A program made the position numbers and the translations under genes. Below are positions 41,413-50,588 of a stretch of 55,800 nucleotides of DNA, one piece after another. This stretch comes from Streptomyces malaysiense (GTDB lineage: Bacteria; Actinomycetota; Actinomycetes; Streptomycetales; Streptomycetaceae), in NCBI RefSeq assembly GCF_000980885.2, contig NZ_LBDA02000095.1:1-55800 (forward strand), written 5' to 3'. Numbering within the stretch: the stretch's first letter is position 1; each line of letters begins with the position of its first letter. The notes under the pieces were generated by a model that was given only the letters and a program-made list of their open reading frames with translations, searched no databases and was not told where the DNA came from.

Positions 41413-42695
41413 GCATGCGAAGGAGAGGCGCGGCGGTGGGCGCCGCGCTGGTGCTGGGCGGTGCGGGTGCCCTGCTGGGCCAGGCCGCGACGCCCGCGTG
41501 GGCGGCCACCGTGGCGTACGCCACGCACTGCGTGCCGCCCGCGGGCATCAGCCCCGTCGACGGCACGACGAAGGTCGAGATCACCGCGCCGGCGACGGCG
41601 AAGGTGGGCGACACGGTGGACGTCGTGTGGAAGTTCGTCCAGGCCGCGTCCAGGAACCCGGACATCATCGACCTGCCCGCGAACTCGGTGCAGCCCTCGG
41701 GCGTGCTGAAGGCGGCCGGCGCGCAGAGCGCCGACATCGCGATGCGGGGTCCGCGGCAGAACCCCGCGATCCCCAAGGGCGCCCAGATGGTGCTGTCCGA
41801 CATGAAGGGCAGCGTGAAGCTGACGGCGCCGGGGCAGGTGACGCTGACGCCGGACGCGTACACGGTGAACGCGATGTCGACGGACACGAAGTGCACGCCC
41901 AGGGAGGCGGTCCAGCGGTCGGCGACGATCGACGTCACCGCGGCGGGCGGCACCCCCACGCCGACCCCGACCCCGACCCCCACGCCGACCCCGACCCACA
42001 CCGCCACGCCGACCCCCACCCCGTCCACGTCGGGCGGCACCGGGCAGACCGACTTCACCGGCAAGGAGGTGCGGATCCCCTACGCGTGCAAGACCCCGAT
42101 CGGCGACAGGAGCGCGACCTCGCCGGTGCGGATCGACGCGAGGCGGGACGGCGGGGACTACGCCCTCACGGTGCGGTTCGGGAAGTCGGTGATGGACAGC
42201 CCCGCGGACATCCCCGCGGGCTCCGTGAAACCGTCCATGGAGGTGGTCGCCGGCGGCGCGGACAAGGGCACGGTGCATGTGGCGGGCCCCGCCAACGCCG
42301 CTCCCGTCAAGGCGGGCGACCCCATCGAGATCCCCGACCTCACCGGCACCTACAGACCCGGCGCGACGGGCTCCTCGACCCTCTCCCCGGGCGTCCTGAC
42401 GATCAACGCCCTGGGCACGACGACCACGTGCACCCCGACCAGCACGCAGGTCTCCCTCACCCTGGACACCAGCGGGCAGCCGGGCGGAACTTCGGGAGGA
42501 ACGTCGGCCTCCGGCGGACCGACGGGCGGCACCGGCGGCACCGGCGGCTCCAGCGGCACCGGTGGCTCCGGCGGTCTGGCCGACACGGGCGCGAACGGCC
42601 GCGGAGCCCTGAAGGCCCTGGGTCTGGTCGCGGGGACGGCGATCCTGCTGGGCGGCGCGGTCCTCACCTTCATGCCACGGCGCCGGACGCGTTAG
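41409..42695 (+). CDS. Secreted two-domain surface protein with LADTG sortase signal
   Basis: This 428-residue protein has a signal peptide (about 1-32), a first domain (about 35-175), a Pro-Thr repeat linker (about 182-213), and a second domain (about 220-365) related to the LPQTG protein (CKTPIGDRSATSPVRIDAR and INALGTTTTCTP). A Gly/Ser stalk and LADTG at 390-394, a hydrophobic helix and a basic tail end the chain. LAXTG is recognised by class E sortases in actinobacteria. GTG 41409 overlaps the previous stop by 4 nt, with GGAAGGGA upstream. Confidence 0.88.
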   Translation: MSMRRRGAAVGAALVLGGAGALLGQAATPAWAATVAYATHCVPPAGISPVDGTTKVEITAPATAKVGDTVDVVWKFVQAASRNPDIIDLPANSVQPSGVLKAAGAQSADIAMRGPRQNPAIPKGAQMVLSDMKGSVKLTAPGQVTLTPDAYTVNAMSTDTKCTPREAVQRSATIDVTAAGGTPTPTPTPTPTPTPTHTATPTPTPSTSGGTGQTDFTGKEVRIPYACKTPIGDRSATSPVRIDARRDGGDYALTVRFGKSVMDSPADIPAGSVKPSMEVVAGGADKGTVHVAGPANAAPVKAGDPIEIPDLTGTYRPGATGSSTLSPGVLTINALGTTTTCTPTSTQVSLTLDTSGQPGGTSGGTSASGGPTGGTGGTGGSSGTGGSGGLADTGANGRGALKALGLVAGTAILLGGAVLTFMPRRRTR

Positions 42696-42791
42696 CCGAC
42701 CTGTTCTCCTGGGGTACGGGGAACCGCGCGAACGACCGCGAACCACCCGCACTCGCCGACGCGCGGACTCCCCCACGCGCCTGGGCGAAAA

Positions 42792-42838
42792 GCCGAGAGG
42801 GCCGCCACACCCACCCGGGGTGCGACGGCCCTCTCGGC
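42792..42838. terminator. Terminator between the surface-protein operon and the peptide transporter
   Basis: GCCGAGAGGGCCG (42792-42804) and CGGCCCTCTCGGC (42826-42838) form a 13-bp stem around a 21-nt loop, between convergent genes. Confidence 0.8.
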
Positions 42839-42851
42839 CAGGTCCCGGCGA

Positions 42852-44357
42852 CTAGCGCACGTCGCCCATCAGCTTGTTCACCTTGCCGCGGTACATCCAC
42901 ACCGCCACGCCGGCGAGCACCGCGAGGACGGACTCCAGTGCCACGAAGCCCATCTTGTCGAGGTTGACCCCGCCGATCGCCGGGTTCGACAGCAGCGCGG
43001 TGATGGAGTCGCCCGCGGTGACCGCGAGGAACCAGACGCCCATCATCTGCGAGGCGTACTTCTTCGGCGCCATCTTGGTCGTCACCGACAGACCCACCGG
43101 CGACAGCGTCAGCTCACCGACGGTCTGGAAGAAGTAGATGCCGACCAGCCACATCGCGGCGGCCTTGTGGCCGTCCTGCGCGATGGACAGCGGGGCGAGG
43201 AACAGGAAGAAGGAAGCGCCGACCAGCACCAGACCGGAGGAGAACTTCACGATCGTGCTCGGCTCCCTGCCGCTCCGGTTCAGCCACAGCCACAGCCAGG
43301 CGAAGACCGGCGCGAGGGCCATGATCATGACCGGGTTGACCGACTGGTACCAGGAGACCGGGAAGTTCCAGCCGAAGATCGTGTTCTTGGCGGAGGCGTC
43401 CGCGAACAGCGACAGGGTCGAACCACCCTGGTCGTAGATCATCCAGAAGACCGCGGCGGCCACGAAGAACCAGATGTAGGCGCGGACCTTGGAGCGCTCC
43501 TCGCCGTCGAGGTCCTTGTCGCGCAGGATCCGGCTGATGACCAGGATCGGCACGATGAGACCGATGAGGGTCAGCGGGATCAGCGCCCAGTTGAGGGTGA
43601 AGTGACCGGTGAAGCCGACGAGACCGTAGAAGACGACGGCGATGGCCAGCCAGATCAGGCCCTTGCGCAGGGTGGTGGCCTTCTCCTGGGCCGTCATCGG
43701 CGTCGGGACGACCGCGCTCTGCTCGCTCAGGTGGCGGCCGCCCAGCAGGTACTGGGCCAGACCCAGCGCCATGCCGAGCGCGGCCAGCGCGAAGCCGAAG
43801 TGCCAGTTGACGTTCTCACCGATGGTGCCGATGACCAGCGGGGCGACGAACGCGCCCAGGTTGATGCCGATGTAGAAGAGCGTGAAGCCACCGTCGCGGC
43901 GCGCGTCCTTCGGGCCGTTGTACAGGTGGCCGACCATCGTGGAGATGTTGGCCTTGAGCAGACCAGAACCGACGGCGACCAGCACCAGGCCGACGTAGAA
44001 GCTCGCGGCGGCCGGCAGGGCCAGGCACAGATGGCCCAGCATGATGATCAGACCCGCGACCGTGACCGTCTTGCGGGGGCCGAGGAGCCGGTCGGCGACC
44101 CAGCCGCCGGGCAGCGTGAGCAGGTAGACGAGCGACAGGTAAACGGAGTAGATCGCCGTCGCCGTGCCCGCCGTCAGGTGCAGGCCGCCCGGGGCCACCA
44201 GATACAGGGGGAGCAGGGCCCGCATGCCGTAGTAGGAGAACCGCTCCCACATCTCGGTCATGAACAGAGTGGCCAGGCCGCGGGGGTGGCCGAAGAAGGT
44301 CTTCTCGGTGCCGGGGGTGCCCGGGTGGACCGAGTCCTTCGTCAGGCTGGACGCCAT
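42852..44357 (-). CDS. POT/PTR family proton-dependent oligopeptide transporter
   Basis: This 501-residue membrane protein with about 12-14 helices imports di- and tripeptides with protons. The family signature TEMWERFSYYGMRALLPLYL lies near residue 32. GYxxx-type motifs (GLLKANISTMVGHLY) and FTLFYIGINLGAFVAPL follow. ATG 44357 (MASSLTKDSVHPG) has AAGGA seven bases upstream and is preferred over 44450. It stands divergent from the two-component operon, with 498 nt between. Substrate range beyond peptides cannot be told. Confidence 0.94.
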   Translation of the reverse strand: MASSLTKDSVHPGTPGTEKTFFGHPRGLATLFMTEMWERFSYYGMRALLPLYLVAPGGLHLTAGTATAIYSVYLSLVYLLTLPGGWVADRLLGPRKTVTVAGLIIMLGHLCLALPAAASFYVGLVLVAVGSGLLKANISTMVGHLYNGPKDARRDGGFTLFYIGINLGAFVAPLVIGTIGENVNWHFGFALAALGMALGLAQYLLGGRHLSEQSAVVPTPMTAQEKATTLRKGLIWLAIAVVFYGLVGFTGHFTLNWALIPLTLIGLIVPILVISRILRDKDLDGEERSKVRAYIWFFVAAAVFWMIYDQGGSTLSLFADASAKNTIFGWNFPVSWYQSVNPVMIMALAPVFAWLWLWLNRSGREPSTIVKFSSGLVLVGASFFLFLAPLSIAQDGHKAAAMWLVGIYFFQTVGELTLSPVGLSVTTKMAPKKYASQMMGVWFLAVTAGDSITALLSNPAIGGVNLDKMGFVALESVLAVLAGVAVWMYRGKVNKLMGDVR

Positions 44358-44855
44358 GGTCGTTCCTTGCTGGTCGGGACGCGCGGTGGAGCGTTGCGCG
44401 CCCGGTGGGGGTAGCGGCCGGCACCGGCGGGGTCGGCCGTCCGCCCCCAACGCCCGGGGGGAGTCCGCTCCGGATCACGAAGCGGTGGACGGCGACCACC
44501 GGGATCCACGCTCTGTGACGCGACGATGCGTCCGGAGCCCGGCCAGAGGTCATTCCTTTCAAGGCCGGTCGGACACGACCGGCCCGCACACAAGAAGGAC
44601 CTTCAGCGTCAATGCCCGCCAAAGGTCCTCGGGTGTACTACAGGCGTTCACGTCACTGTACGTCAGGACACCGCCCGGTATGGAAGGACTTGAGACACGG
44701 ATCACAGGTGTCGGTGGAACCGCGCGACGGATTTCGAAGGCCCCCTCTACCATCGCATCCCACAGGCGATGGTTCGTACCGCCGGGCACCCCGGGTAAGA
44801 ATCCCGGGAACCGATCACACCCCGCCGCCGCACGCGGGCGGTCTACCATCACCTC
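44358..44855. promoter_or_regulatory. Divergent regulatory region, peptide transporter and two-component system
   Basis: This 498-nt region has no supported gene. ACGTCA occurs twice in direct repeat exactly 10 nt apart (44650-44655 and 44660-44665). This helical phasing suits a response-regulator dimer. TACCAT (44844-44849) lies 6 nt before the response regulator ATG, fitting a leaderless transcript. Confidence 0.5.
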
Positions 44856-45533
44856 ATGACCCGTGTACTGCTCGCCGAGGACGACGCGTCCATCTCGGAA
44901 CCGCTGGCCCGCGCCCTGCGCCGGGAAGGTTACGAGGTCGAGGTGCGCGAGGACGGCCCCACCGCGCTCGACGCCGGAATGCAGGGGGGCGTCGATCTGG
45001 TCGTACTGGACCTGGGCCTGCCCGGCATGGACGGCCTGGAGGTCGCCCGCAGGCTGCGCGCCGACGGCCACACCGTGCCGATCCTCATCCTGACCGCGCG
45101 GGCCGACGAGGTGGACACCGTCGTCGGCCTGGACGCGGGCGCCGACGACTACGTCACCAAGCCCTTCCGCCTCGCCGAACTGCTGGCCCGCGTACGGGCC
45201 CTGCTGCGCCGCGGCGCGGCCGAGCCGCAGCAGCCGCCGGCCACACACGGCGTGCGCATCGACGTGGAGTCGCACCGCGCGTGGATGGGCGACGAGGAAC
45301 TCCAGCTCACCGCCAAGGAGTTCGACCTGCTCCGGGTGCTGGTGCGCGACGCCGGCCGCGTGGTGACGCGCGACCAGCTGATGCGCGAGGTCTGGGACAC
45401 CACGTGGTGGTCGTCCACCAAGACCCTCGACATGCACATCTCCTGGCTGCGCAAGAAGCTCGGCGACGACGCGGCCAACCCCCGCTACATCGCCACGGTC
45501 CGTGGCGTGGGCTTCCGCTTCGAGAAGAGCTGA
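44856..45533 (+). CDS. OmpR-family response regulator
   Basis: This 225-residue regulator has an N-terminal receiver domain (1-115) with acidic pocket residues E8, D9 and D10, phosphoacceptor D52 in LDLGLPGMDGLE, and the Lys in DDYVTKPFRL. A winged-helix DNA-binding domain follows (about 130-225, LTAKEFDLLRVLVRDAG and YIATVRGVGFRFE). No Shine-Dalgarno is evident, but a -10-like box sits 6 nt before ATG 44856, so the mRNA may be leaderless. The histidine kinase gene follows after 41 nt. Confidence 0.94.
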   Translation: MTRVLLAEDDASISEPLARALRREGYEVEVREDGPTALDAGMQGGVDLVVLDLGLPGMDGLEVARRLRADGHTVPILILTARADEVDTVVGLDAGADDYVTKPFRLAELLARVRALLRRGAAEPQQPPATHGVRIDVESHRAWMGDEELQLTAKEFDLLRVLVRDAGRVVTRDQLMREVWDTTWWSSTKTLDMHISWLRKKLGDDAANPRYIATVRGVGFRFEKS

Positions 45534-45574
45534 GCCCCGCACCGGGGGCCGGCGGTCACCTCAGGTAACGGAAC

Positions 45575-46846
45575 ATGCGTCGACGTCTCATTCAATCCAC
45601 CCTCGCCGTCGTCCTCGTGGTGATCGCCGTCTTCGGCGTCTCCCTGGTGATCGTCGAGACCCGGACGATCACCAACAGTGCCCAGGAGCGGGTGGAGTCC
45701 GAGGCGGTGCGGCTGGCCAGCATCGTGGACAGCCGCATCCTGGCCGCGGAGAACGTCAACGCCGACGCGCTGCGCAATCCGGTCAGCAAAGAGCAGTACG
45801 CGGTGATCCGGATGCCCGGCCGGACGCCGATCGAGATCGGCACCCGGCCCGTCGGCGACGTCATCCACGCCACCCAGCACGGCGAGGAGGGCGAGACCGT
45901 CACCGTGCAGGAGCCGCGCTCCGCGGTCACCCGCGAGGTCGGCCGCACCCTGCTGATCATCGGCCTGGTGGCGCTGCTCGCGGTGGTCGCGGCCGTCCTG
46001 CTCGCGGTGCGTCAGGCCAACCGGCTCGCCTCCCCGCTGACCGACCTCGCCTCCACCGCCGAGCGCCTCGGCTCGGGCGACCCGCGCCCGCGGCACAAGC
46101 GGTACGGCGTCCCCGAACTGGACCGGGTCGCCGATGTGCTGGACTCCTCCGCGGAGAAGATCGCGCGGATGCTGACCGCCGAGCGGCGGCTCGCCGCCGA
46201 CGCCTCCCACCAGCTGCGTACCCCGCTCACCGCGCTGTCCATGCGGCTGGAGGAGATCACCCTCACCGACGATCCGGACATCGTGAAGGAGGAGGCGAAC
46301 GTCGCGCTGACACAGGTCGAGCGGCTCACCGACGTGGTCGAGCGGCTGCTGACGAACTCCCGCGACCCGCGCACCGGCTCCGCCGTCACCTTCGACCTGG
46401 ACGAGGTCATCCAGCAGCAGCTCGCCGAATGGCGGCCCGCCTACCGCGGCATGGGGCGGGCCATCGTCAGCTCCGGCAAGCGGCACCTCCAGGCGGTGGG
46501 CACCCCGGGCGCGGTCGCCCAGGTGCTGGCCGCGCTGATCGAGAACTCGCTGATGCACGGCGGCGGCACCGTCGCCCTGCGCACCCGGGTCACCGGCAAC
46601 CAGGCCGTGGTCGAGGTCACGGACGAGGGGCCCGGAGTGCCGGCCGACCTCGGGGCGCGGATCTTCGAGCGGACCATCAGCGGCCGCAACTCCACCGGCA
46701 TCGGCCTGGCCGTCGCCCGGGACCTGGCCGAGGCCGACGGCGGCCGCCTGGAACTGCTCCAGGCCCAGCCTCCGGTCTTCGGCCTGTTCCTCTCGCGCAC
46801 ACCCCCGGCCCGCAAGACGGACGAGGAACTGCCGACCGTCCGCTGA
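45575..46846 (+). CDS. Sensor histidine kinase
   Basis: This 423-residue kinase has a first membrane helix (about 6-27), a short extracytoplasmic domain (about 30-122), a second helix (about 124-146), HAMP, and the HisKA domain with phosphorylated His212 in ASHQLRTPLTAL. The ATPase domain has the N-box ENSLMHGGG, DEGPGVP and STGIGLAVARDLAEADGG. It should phosphorylate the OmpR regulator encoded just before it. GAACATGCG near the start is weak, but the ATG gives the expected membrane helix. Confidence 0.93.
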   Translation: MRRRLIQSTLAVVLVVIAVFGVSLVIVETRTITNSAQERVESEAVRLASIVDSRILAAENVNADALRNPVSKEQYAVIRMPGRTPIEIGTRPVGDVIHATQHGEEGETVTVQEPRSAVTREVGRTLLIIGLVALLAVVAAVLLAVRQANRLASPLTDLASTAERLGSGDPRPRHKRYGVPELDRVADVLDSSAEKIARMLTAERRLAADASHQLRTPLTALSMRLEEITLTDDPDIVKEEANVALTQVERLTDVVERLLTNSRDPRTGSAVTFDLDEVIQQQLAEWRPAYRGMGRAIVSSGKRHLQAVGTPGAVAQVLAALIENSLMHGGGTVALRTRVTGNQAVVEVTDEGPGVPADLGARIFERTISGRNSTGIGLAVARDLAEADGGRLELLQAQPPVFGLFLSRTPPARKTDEELPTVR

Positions 46847-46897
46847 GCGGCACGGCCGGCAGGGGTGCTCACCACGGTCCGCCGAGCCGAGCAGCGG

Positions 46898-47404
46898 TCA
46901 CGGAACCCGCTGCGCCCTCGGCTCGGGCAGGCTAGGGGAGCGGCGCGACTCCGCCGCCAGGATCGACTCCGCCTCCTGCGCGGGCAGCGCGCGGAACACC
47001 CAGGTGCGGTACGACCAGAACCGGAACAGGGTCGCGATGCCGATGCCGAGGAACTTGAAGACGTTGCTCTCCAGCGGGCTGTCCCAGCCGAGGCCGTAGG
47101 TGGCCAGGTAGAGCACGCCGTTCTCGATCACCAGGCCGATCGCACTGAAGAACAGGAACAGCGTGAGTTCCTTGGTGCGGCCGCTGCGGTCGCGGTCCCG
47201 GTACGTCCAGTAACGGAAGCCGACGTAGTTGAAGGCGATGGCGACCACGGTCGCGATGATGCTGGCGCGCACCACCGGCAGGGTGGAGACGTGCCGGACC
47301 AGGTTGAACACACCCAGGTTCACCAGGACGCCGGCGCCGCCCACGGCACCGAACTTGGCCATCTCGCCCACGAGCCGTTGCAGCCCCGAGGAACGCTGTT
47401 CCAT
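46898..47404 (-). CDS. GtrA family membrane protein
   Basis: This 168-residue protein has four predicted membrane helices (VGEMAKFGAVGGAGVLVNLGV, ASIIATVVAIAFNYVGFRYW, LFLFFSAIGLVIENGVLYLA and FLGIGIATLFRFWSYRTWVF). This is the GtrA/DPMS layout that moves polyprenyl-linked sugars or assists cell-wall glycosylation. Many Streptomyces copies lie next to purK, as here, with the opposite orientation. The N-terminus has GLQRLVGEMAKFGAVG. Sugar substrate unknown. Confidence 0.9.
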   Translation of the reverse strand: MEQRSSGLQRLVGEMAKFGAVGGAGVLVNLGVFNLVRHVSTLPVVRASIIATVVAIAFNYVGFRYWTYRDRDRSGRTKELTLFLFFSAIGLVIENGVLYLATYGLGWDSPLESNVFKFLGIGIATLFRFWSYRTWVFRALPAQEAESILAAESRRSPSLPEPRAQRVP

Positions 47405-47621
47405 CGCGTTGCAGCTCCCGTCGGTAGATTTTGGTCAACCCGGCCATGCTATCGGCGTGCGGGGCTCGACGCCCGAGGACCAGGCCAGCGCGGGGAAACA
47501 GGTCGGAAAGAGGCCGGAAAGCGGTGGGTAAGAGCCGGGGACCCGCCCGGAACACCCTCGCGAGGGGCCGGTGCGGAGGGAGGCGATCCGGCCGGTCCCC
47601 GATGGCCGATACGCTGTAGGT

Positions 47622-48761
47622 GTGACGTTCCCGGTAGTCGGCATGGTCGGCGGTGGTCAGCTCGCGCGTATGACGCACGAGGCGGGCATCCCGCTGGGCA
47701 TCAGGTTCAAGCTCCTCAGTGACACCCCTCAGGATTCCGCGGCACAGGTCGTGAGCGATGTCGTCATCGGCGACTACCGCGACCTGGACACGCTGCGTGA
47801 CTTCGCGCGCGGTTGTGACGTGATCACCTTCGATCACGAGCACGTGCCCACCGAGCACCTCAGGGCCCTCGAAGCGGACGGCATCCCCGTCCGCCCGGGT
47901 CCCGACGCGCTCGTGCACGCCCAGGACAAGGGCGTGATGCGGGCACGGCTCGACGCGATCGGCATCCCGTGCCCGAGGCACCGGATCGTGGCGGACCCGG
48001 AGGACGTGGTCCGGTTCGCGGGCGAGGGGGACGGCTTCCCCGTCGTCCTCAAGACGGTCCGCGGCGGCTACGACGGCAAGGGCGTGTGGGTCGTGGAGAC
48101 CCCCGAGGAGGCCGCCGAGCCGTTCCGGGCGGGCGTGCCGGTCCTCGCCGAGGAGAAGGTCGACTACGTCCGCGAGCTGGCCGCCAACGTCGTGCGCTCC
48201 CCGCACGGCCAGGCCGTCGCCTACCCGGTGGTGGAGTCCCGCCAGGTCGACGGCGTCTGCGACACGGTCGTGGCCCCGGCCCCCGGCCTGGCCGACGAGC
48301 TGGCCCTGCACGCCGAGCGGATGGCCCTGACCATCGCCAAGGAACTGGGCGTCGTCGGGCACCTCGCCGTCGAGCTGTTCCAGACCCGCGACGGCCGCGT
48401 CCTCGTCAACGAGCTGGCGATGCGCCCGCACAACTCCGGCCACTGGACCCAGGACGGCGCGATCACCTCGCAGTTCGCCAACCACGTCCGCGCCGTCCTC
48501 GACCTGCCCCTCGGCGACCCGCGCCCCCGCGAGAAGTGGACCGTGATGGTCAACGTGCTCGGCGGCGACTTCCCGGACATGTACTCCGCGTACTTGCACT
48601 GCATGGCGCGCGACCCCAAGCTCAAGATCCACATGTACGGCAAGGACGTGAAGCCCGGCCGCAAGGTGGGACACGTCAACACCTACGGCGACGACCTGGA
48701 CGACGTGCTGGAGCGCGCCCGTCACGCAGCCGGCTACCTGAGAGGCACCATCACCGAATGA
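47622..48761 (+). CDS. purK: 5-(carboxyamino)imidazole ribonucleotide synthase
   Basis: This 379-residue ATP-grasp enzyme converts aminoimidazole ribonucleotide plus bicarbonate and ATP to the N-carboxy form in purine synthesis. The N-terminal motif VGMVGGGQLARMTHEAG, FDHEHVPTEHL and the ATP-binding loop VLKTVRGGYDGKGVWVV are clear. NELAMRPHNSGHWT completes the site. I chose GTG 47622 because TACGCT (47610-47615) stands 6 nt before it, as in leaderless mRNAs, and no Shine-Dalgarno is present. purE follows with a 4-nt overlap (ATGA). Confidence 0.95.
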   Translation: MTFPVVGMVGGGQLARMTHEAGIPLGIRFKLLSDTPQDSAAQVVSDVVIGDYRDLDTLRDFARGCDVITFDHEHVPTEHLRALEADGIPVRPGPDALVHAQDKGVMRARLDAIGIPCPRHRIVADPEDVVRFAGEGDGFPVVLKTVRGGYDGKGVWVVETPEEAAEPFRAGVPVLAEEKVDYVRELAANVVRSPHGQAVAYPVVESRQVDGVCDTVVAPAPGLADELALHAERMALTIAKELGVVGHLAVELFQTRDGRVLVNELAMRPHNSGHWTQDGAITSQFANHVRAVLDLPLGDPRPREKWTVMVNVLGGDFPDMYSAYLHCMARDPKLKIHMYGKDVKPGRKVGHVNTYGDDLDDVLERARHAAGYLRGTITE

Positions 48762-49336
48762 GTCCCGCCCCCCCGTCACCCGACCGCGGCCCCTCGACGA
48801 GCTCTGACGCGCGCCCCCTTCCCCTGGTCGGCATCGTCATGGGGTCGGACTCCGACTGGCCCGTCATGGAAGCCGCCGCCAAGGCCCTGGACGAGTTCGA
48901 GATCGCCTACGAGGTCGACGTCGTCTCCGCGCACCGGATGCCCCGCGAGATGATCACGTACGGCGAGCAGGCGGCCGACCGCGGGCTCAAGGCGATCATC
49001 GCCGGTGCGGGCGGCGCCGCCCATCTGCCGGGCATGCTCGCCTCCGTCACCCCGCTGCCGGTCATCGGTGTGCCGGTGCCGCTGAAGTACCTCGACGGCA
49101 TGGACTCCCTGCTGTCGATCGTGCAGATGCCGGCCGGCGTCCCCGTGGCCACGGTCTCCGTCGCCGGTGCCCGCAACGCCGGGCTGCTCGCGGCCCGTAT
49201 CCTCGCCACGCACGACGAGGACCTGCTGCACCGCATGCGCGACTTCCAGCACGACCTGAACGAGCAGGCCACCGAGAAGGGCAAGCGGCTGCGCTCCAAG
49301 GTCGCGGGCTCCGGCGGCTTCGGCTTCGGGAAGTGA
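48758..49336 (+). CDS. purE: N5-carboxyaminoimidazole ribonucleotide mutase
   Basis: This 192-residue enzyme moves the carboxyl group from N5 to C4 after PurK. It has VGIVMGSDSDWPVMEAA, SAHRMPREMITY, and IAGAGGAAHLPGMLAS with the catalytic His. A Pro/Ser-rich N-terminal extension of about 22 residues precedes the fold. ATG 48758 overlaps the purK stop. Its own TGA overlaps the dipeptidase GTG by 4 nt, so purK, purE and the dipeptidase are one operon. Confidence 0.96.
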   Translation: MSPAPPSPDRGPSTSSDARPLPLVGIVMGSDSDWPVMEAAAKALDEFEIAYEVDVVSAHRMPREMITYGEQAADRGLKAIIAGAGGAAHLPGMLASVTPLPVIGVPVPLKYLDGMDSLLSIVQMPAGVPVATVSVAGARNAGLLAARILATHDEDLLHRMRDFQHDLNEQATEKGKRLRSKVAGSGGFGFGK

Positions 49337-50520
49337 GCGCCGTGACGAACCTGGACGAGGCCCGCGCCCTGCTGCGCGAGTTCCCCGTGGTCGACGGCCA
49401 CAACGACCTGCCCTGGGCGCTGCGCGAGAAGGCGGGCTACGACCTGGACCGCCTGGACATCTCGGGCCACCAGCACGAGCACCTGCACACCGACATCCCC
49501 CGGCTGCGCGCGGGCGGCGTCGGCGCCCAGTACTGGTCGGTGTACGTGCCGGCCGAGCAGCCGGACCCGGTCGCCGCGACCCTGGAGCAGATCGACTGCG
49601 TACGGCAGCTGCTCGACCGCTACCAGGCGGACCTGGCGCCCGCGCTGACCGCCGCCGACATGGAGGCGGCGCGCGGTGAGGGCCGTATCGCCTCGCTGAT
49701 GGGCGCCGAGGGCGGCCACTCCATCGCCAACTCGCTGGGCACCCTGCGCGGCCTGTACGCGCTCGGCGTGCGCTACATGACGCTCACTCACAACTCCAAC
49801 GTGGACTGGGCGGACTCGGCGACCGACGTCCCGAAGGCGAACGGCCTGACCGCGTTCGGCCGCGAGGTGGTCCGCGAGATGAACCGGCTCGGCATGCTGG
49901 TCGACCTCTCGCACGTGGCGCCGTCGACGATGCGCGACGCGCTGGACACGAGCAGCGCGCCGGTGGTCTTCTCGCACTCCTCGGCCCGCGCGGTCTGCGA
50001 CCACCCCCGCAACATCCCGGACGACGTCCTGGAGCGGCTGCCCGCCAACGGTGGTGTCGCGATGGTGACCTTCGTGCCGAAGTTCGTGCTCCAGGCGGCC
50101 GTGGACTGGACGGCCGAGGCCGACGAGAACATGCGCGCCCACGGCCTGCACCACCTGGACACCACCGCCGAGGCGATGAAGGTGCACCGCGCCTTCGAGG
50201 AGCGCGTCCCGCGCCCGATCGCCACGGTGCCGGTGATCGCCGACCACCTGGACCACATGCGCGAGGTCGCCGGCATCGACCACCTCGGCATCGGCGGCGA
50301 CTACGACGGCACGGCCTTCACCCCGGACGGCCTGAACGACGTCTCCGGCTACCCGAACCTCCTGGCGGAGCTGCTGGACCGCGGCTGGTCCAGGGCGGAC
50401 CTCGCCAAGCTCACCTGGCAGAACGCGGTACGGGTGCTGGGTGCGGCGGAGGACGTGGCCCGCGACCTCCGGTCCAAGCAGGCGCCGTCCAACGCGACGA
50501 TCGAGTCGCTGGACGGCTGA
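49333..50520 (+). CDS. Membrane dipeptidase (M19 family)
   Basis: This 395-residue zinc dipeptidase has metal ligands in VVDGHNDLPWALRE (HxD), the bridging Glu in GAEGGHSIAN, and His ligands in VDLSHVAPSTM and FSHSSARAVCDHPRN. HLGIGGDYDG completes the site. No signal peptide is seen, so it is probably cytoplasmic despite the family name. GTG 49333 overlaps purE by 4 nt; GTG 49342 is an alternative. A link between purine synthesis and dipeptidase activity is unclear. Renal-dipeptidase-like substrates are possible. Confidence 0.93.
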   Translation: MSAVTNLDEARALLREFPVVDGHNDLPWALREKAGYDLDRLDISGHQHEHLHTDIPRLRAGGVGAQYWSVYVPAEQPDPVAATLEQIDCVRQLLDRYQADLAPALTAADMEAARGEGRIASLMGAEGGHSIANSLGTLRGLYALGVRYMTLTHNSNVDWADSATDVPKANGLTAFGREVVREMNRLGMLVDLSHVAPSTMRDALDTSSAPVVFSHSSARAVCDHPRNIPDDVLERLPANGGVAMVTFVPKFVLQAAVDWTAEADENMRAHGLHHLDTTAEAMKVHRAFEERVPRPIATVPVIADHLDHMREVAGIDHLGIGGDYDGTAFTPDGLNDVSGYPNLLAELLDRGWSRADLAKLTWQNAVRVLGAAEDVARDLRSKQAPSNATIESLDG

Positions 50521-50533
50521 CGCGGTGACGTGA

Positions 50534-50567
50534 GGGGGCGGGGCGGCCGACCGGCCGCCCCGCCCCC
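50534..50567 (+). terminator. Terminator after the dipeptidase gene
   Basis: A 15-bp stem, GGGGGCGGGGCGGCC (50534-50548) with its complement (50553-50567), has a GACC loop. It lies between convergent genes, 13 nt after the stop. Confidence 0.85.
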
Positions 50568-50588
50568 TTCGCAGTACCGGCGCGCGCC

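Noticed and set aside
41950..42030. Short repeat in the surface-protein gene as a possible CRISPR or unstable repeat
   Set aside because: It is an in-frame Pro-Thr linker of coding origin with units of a few bases, not spacers.
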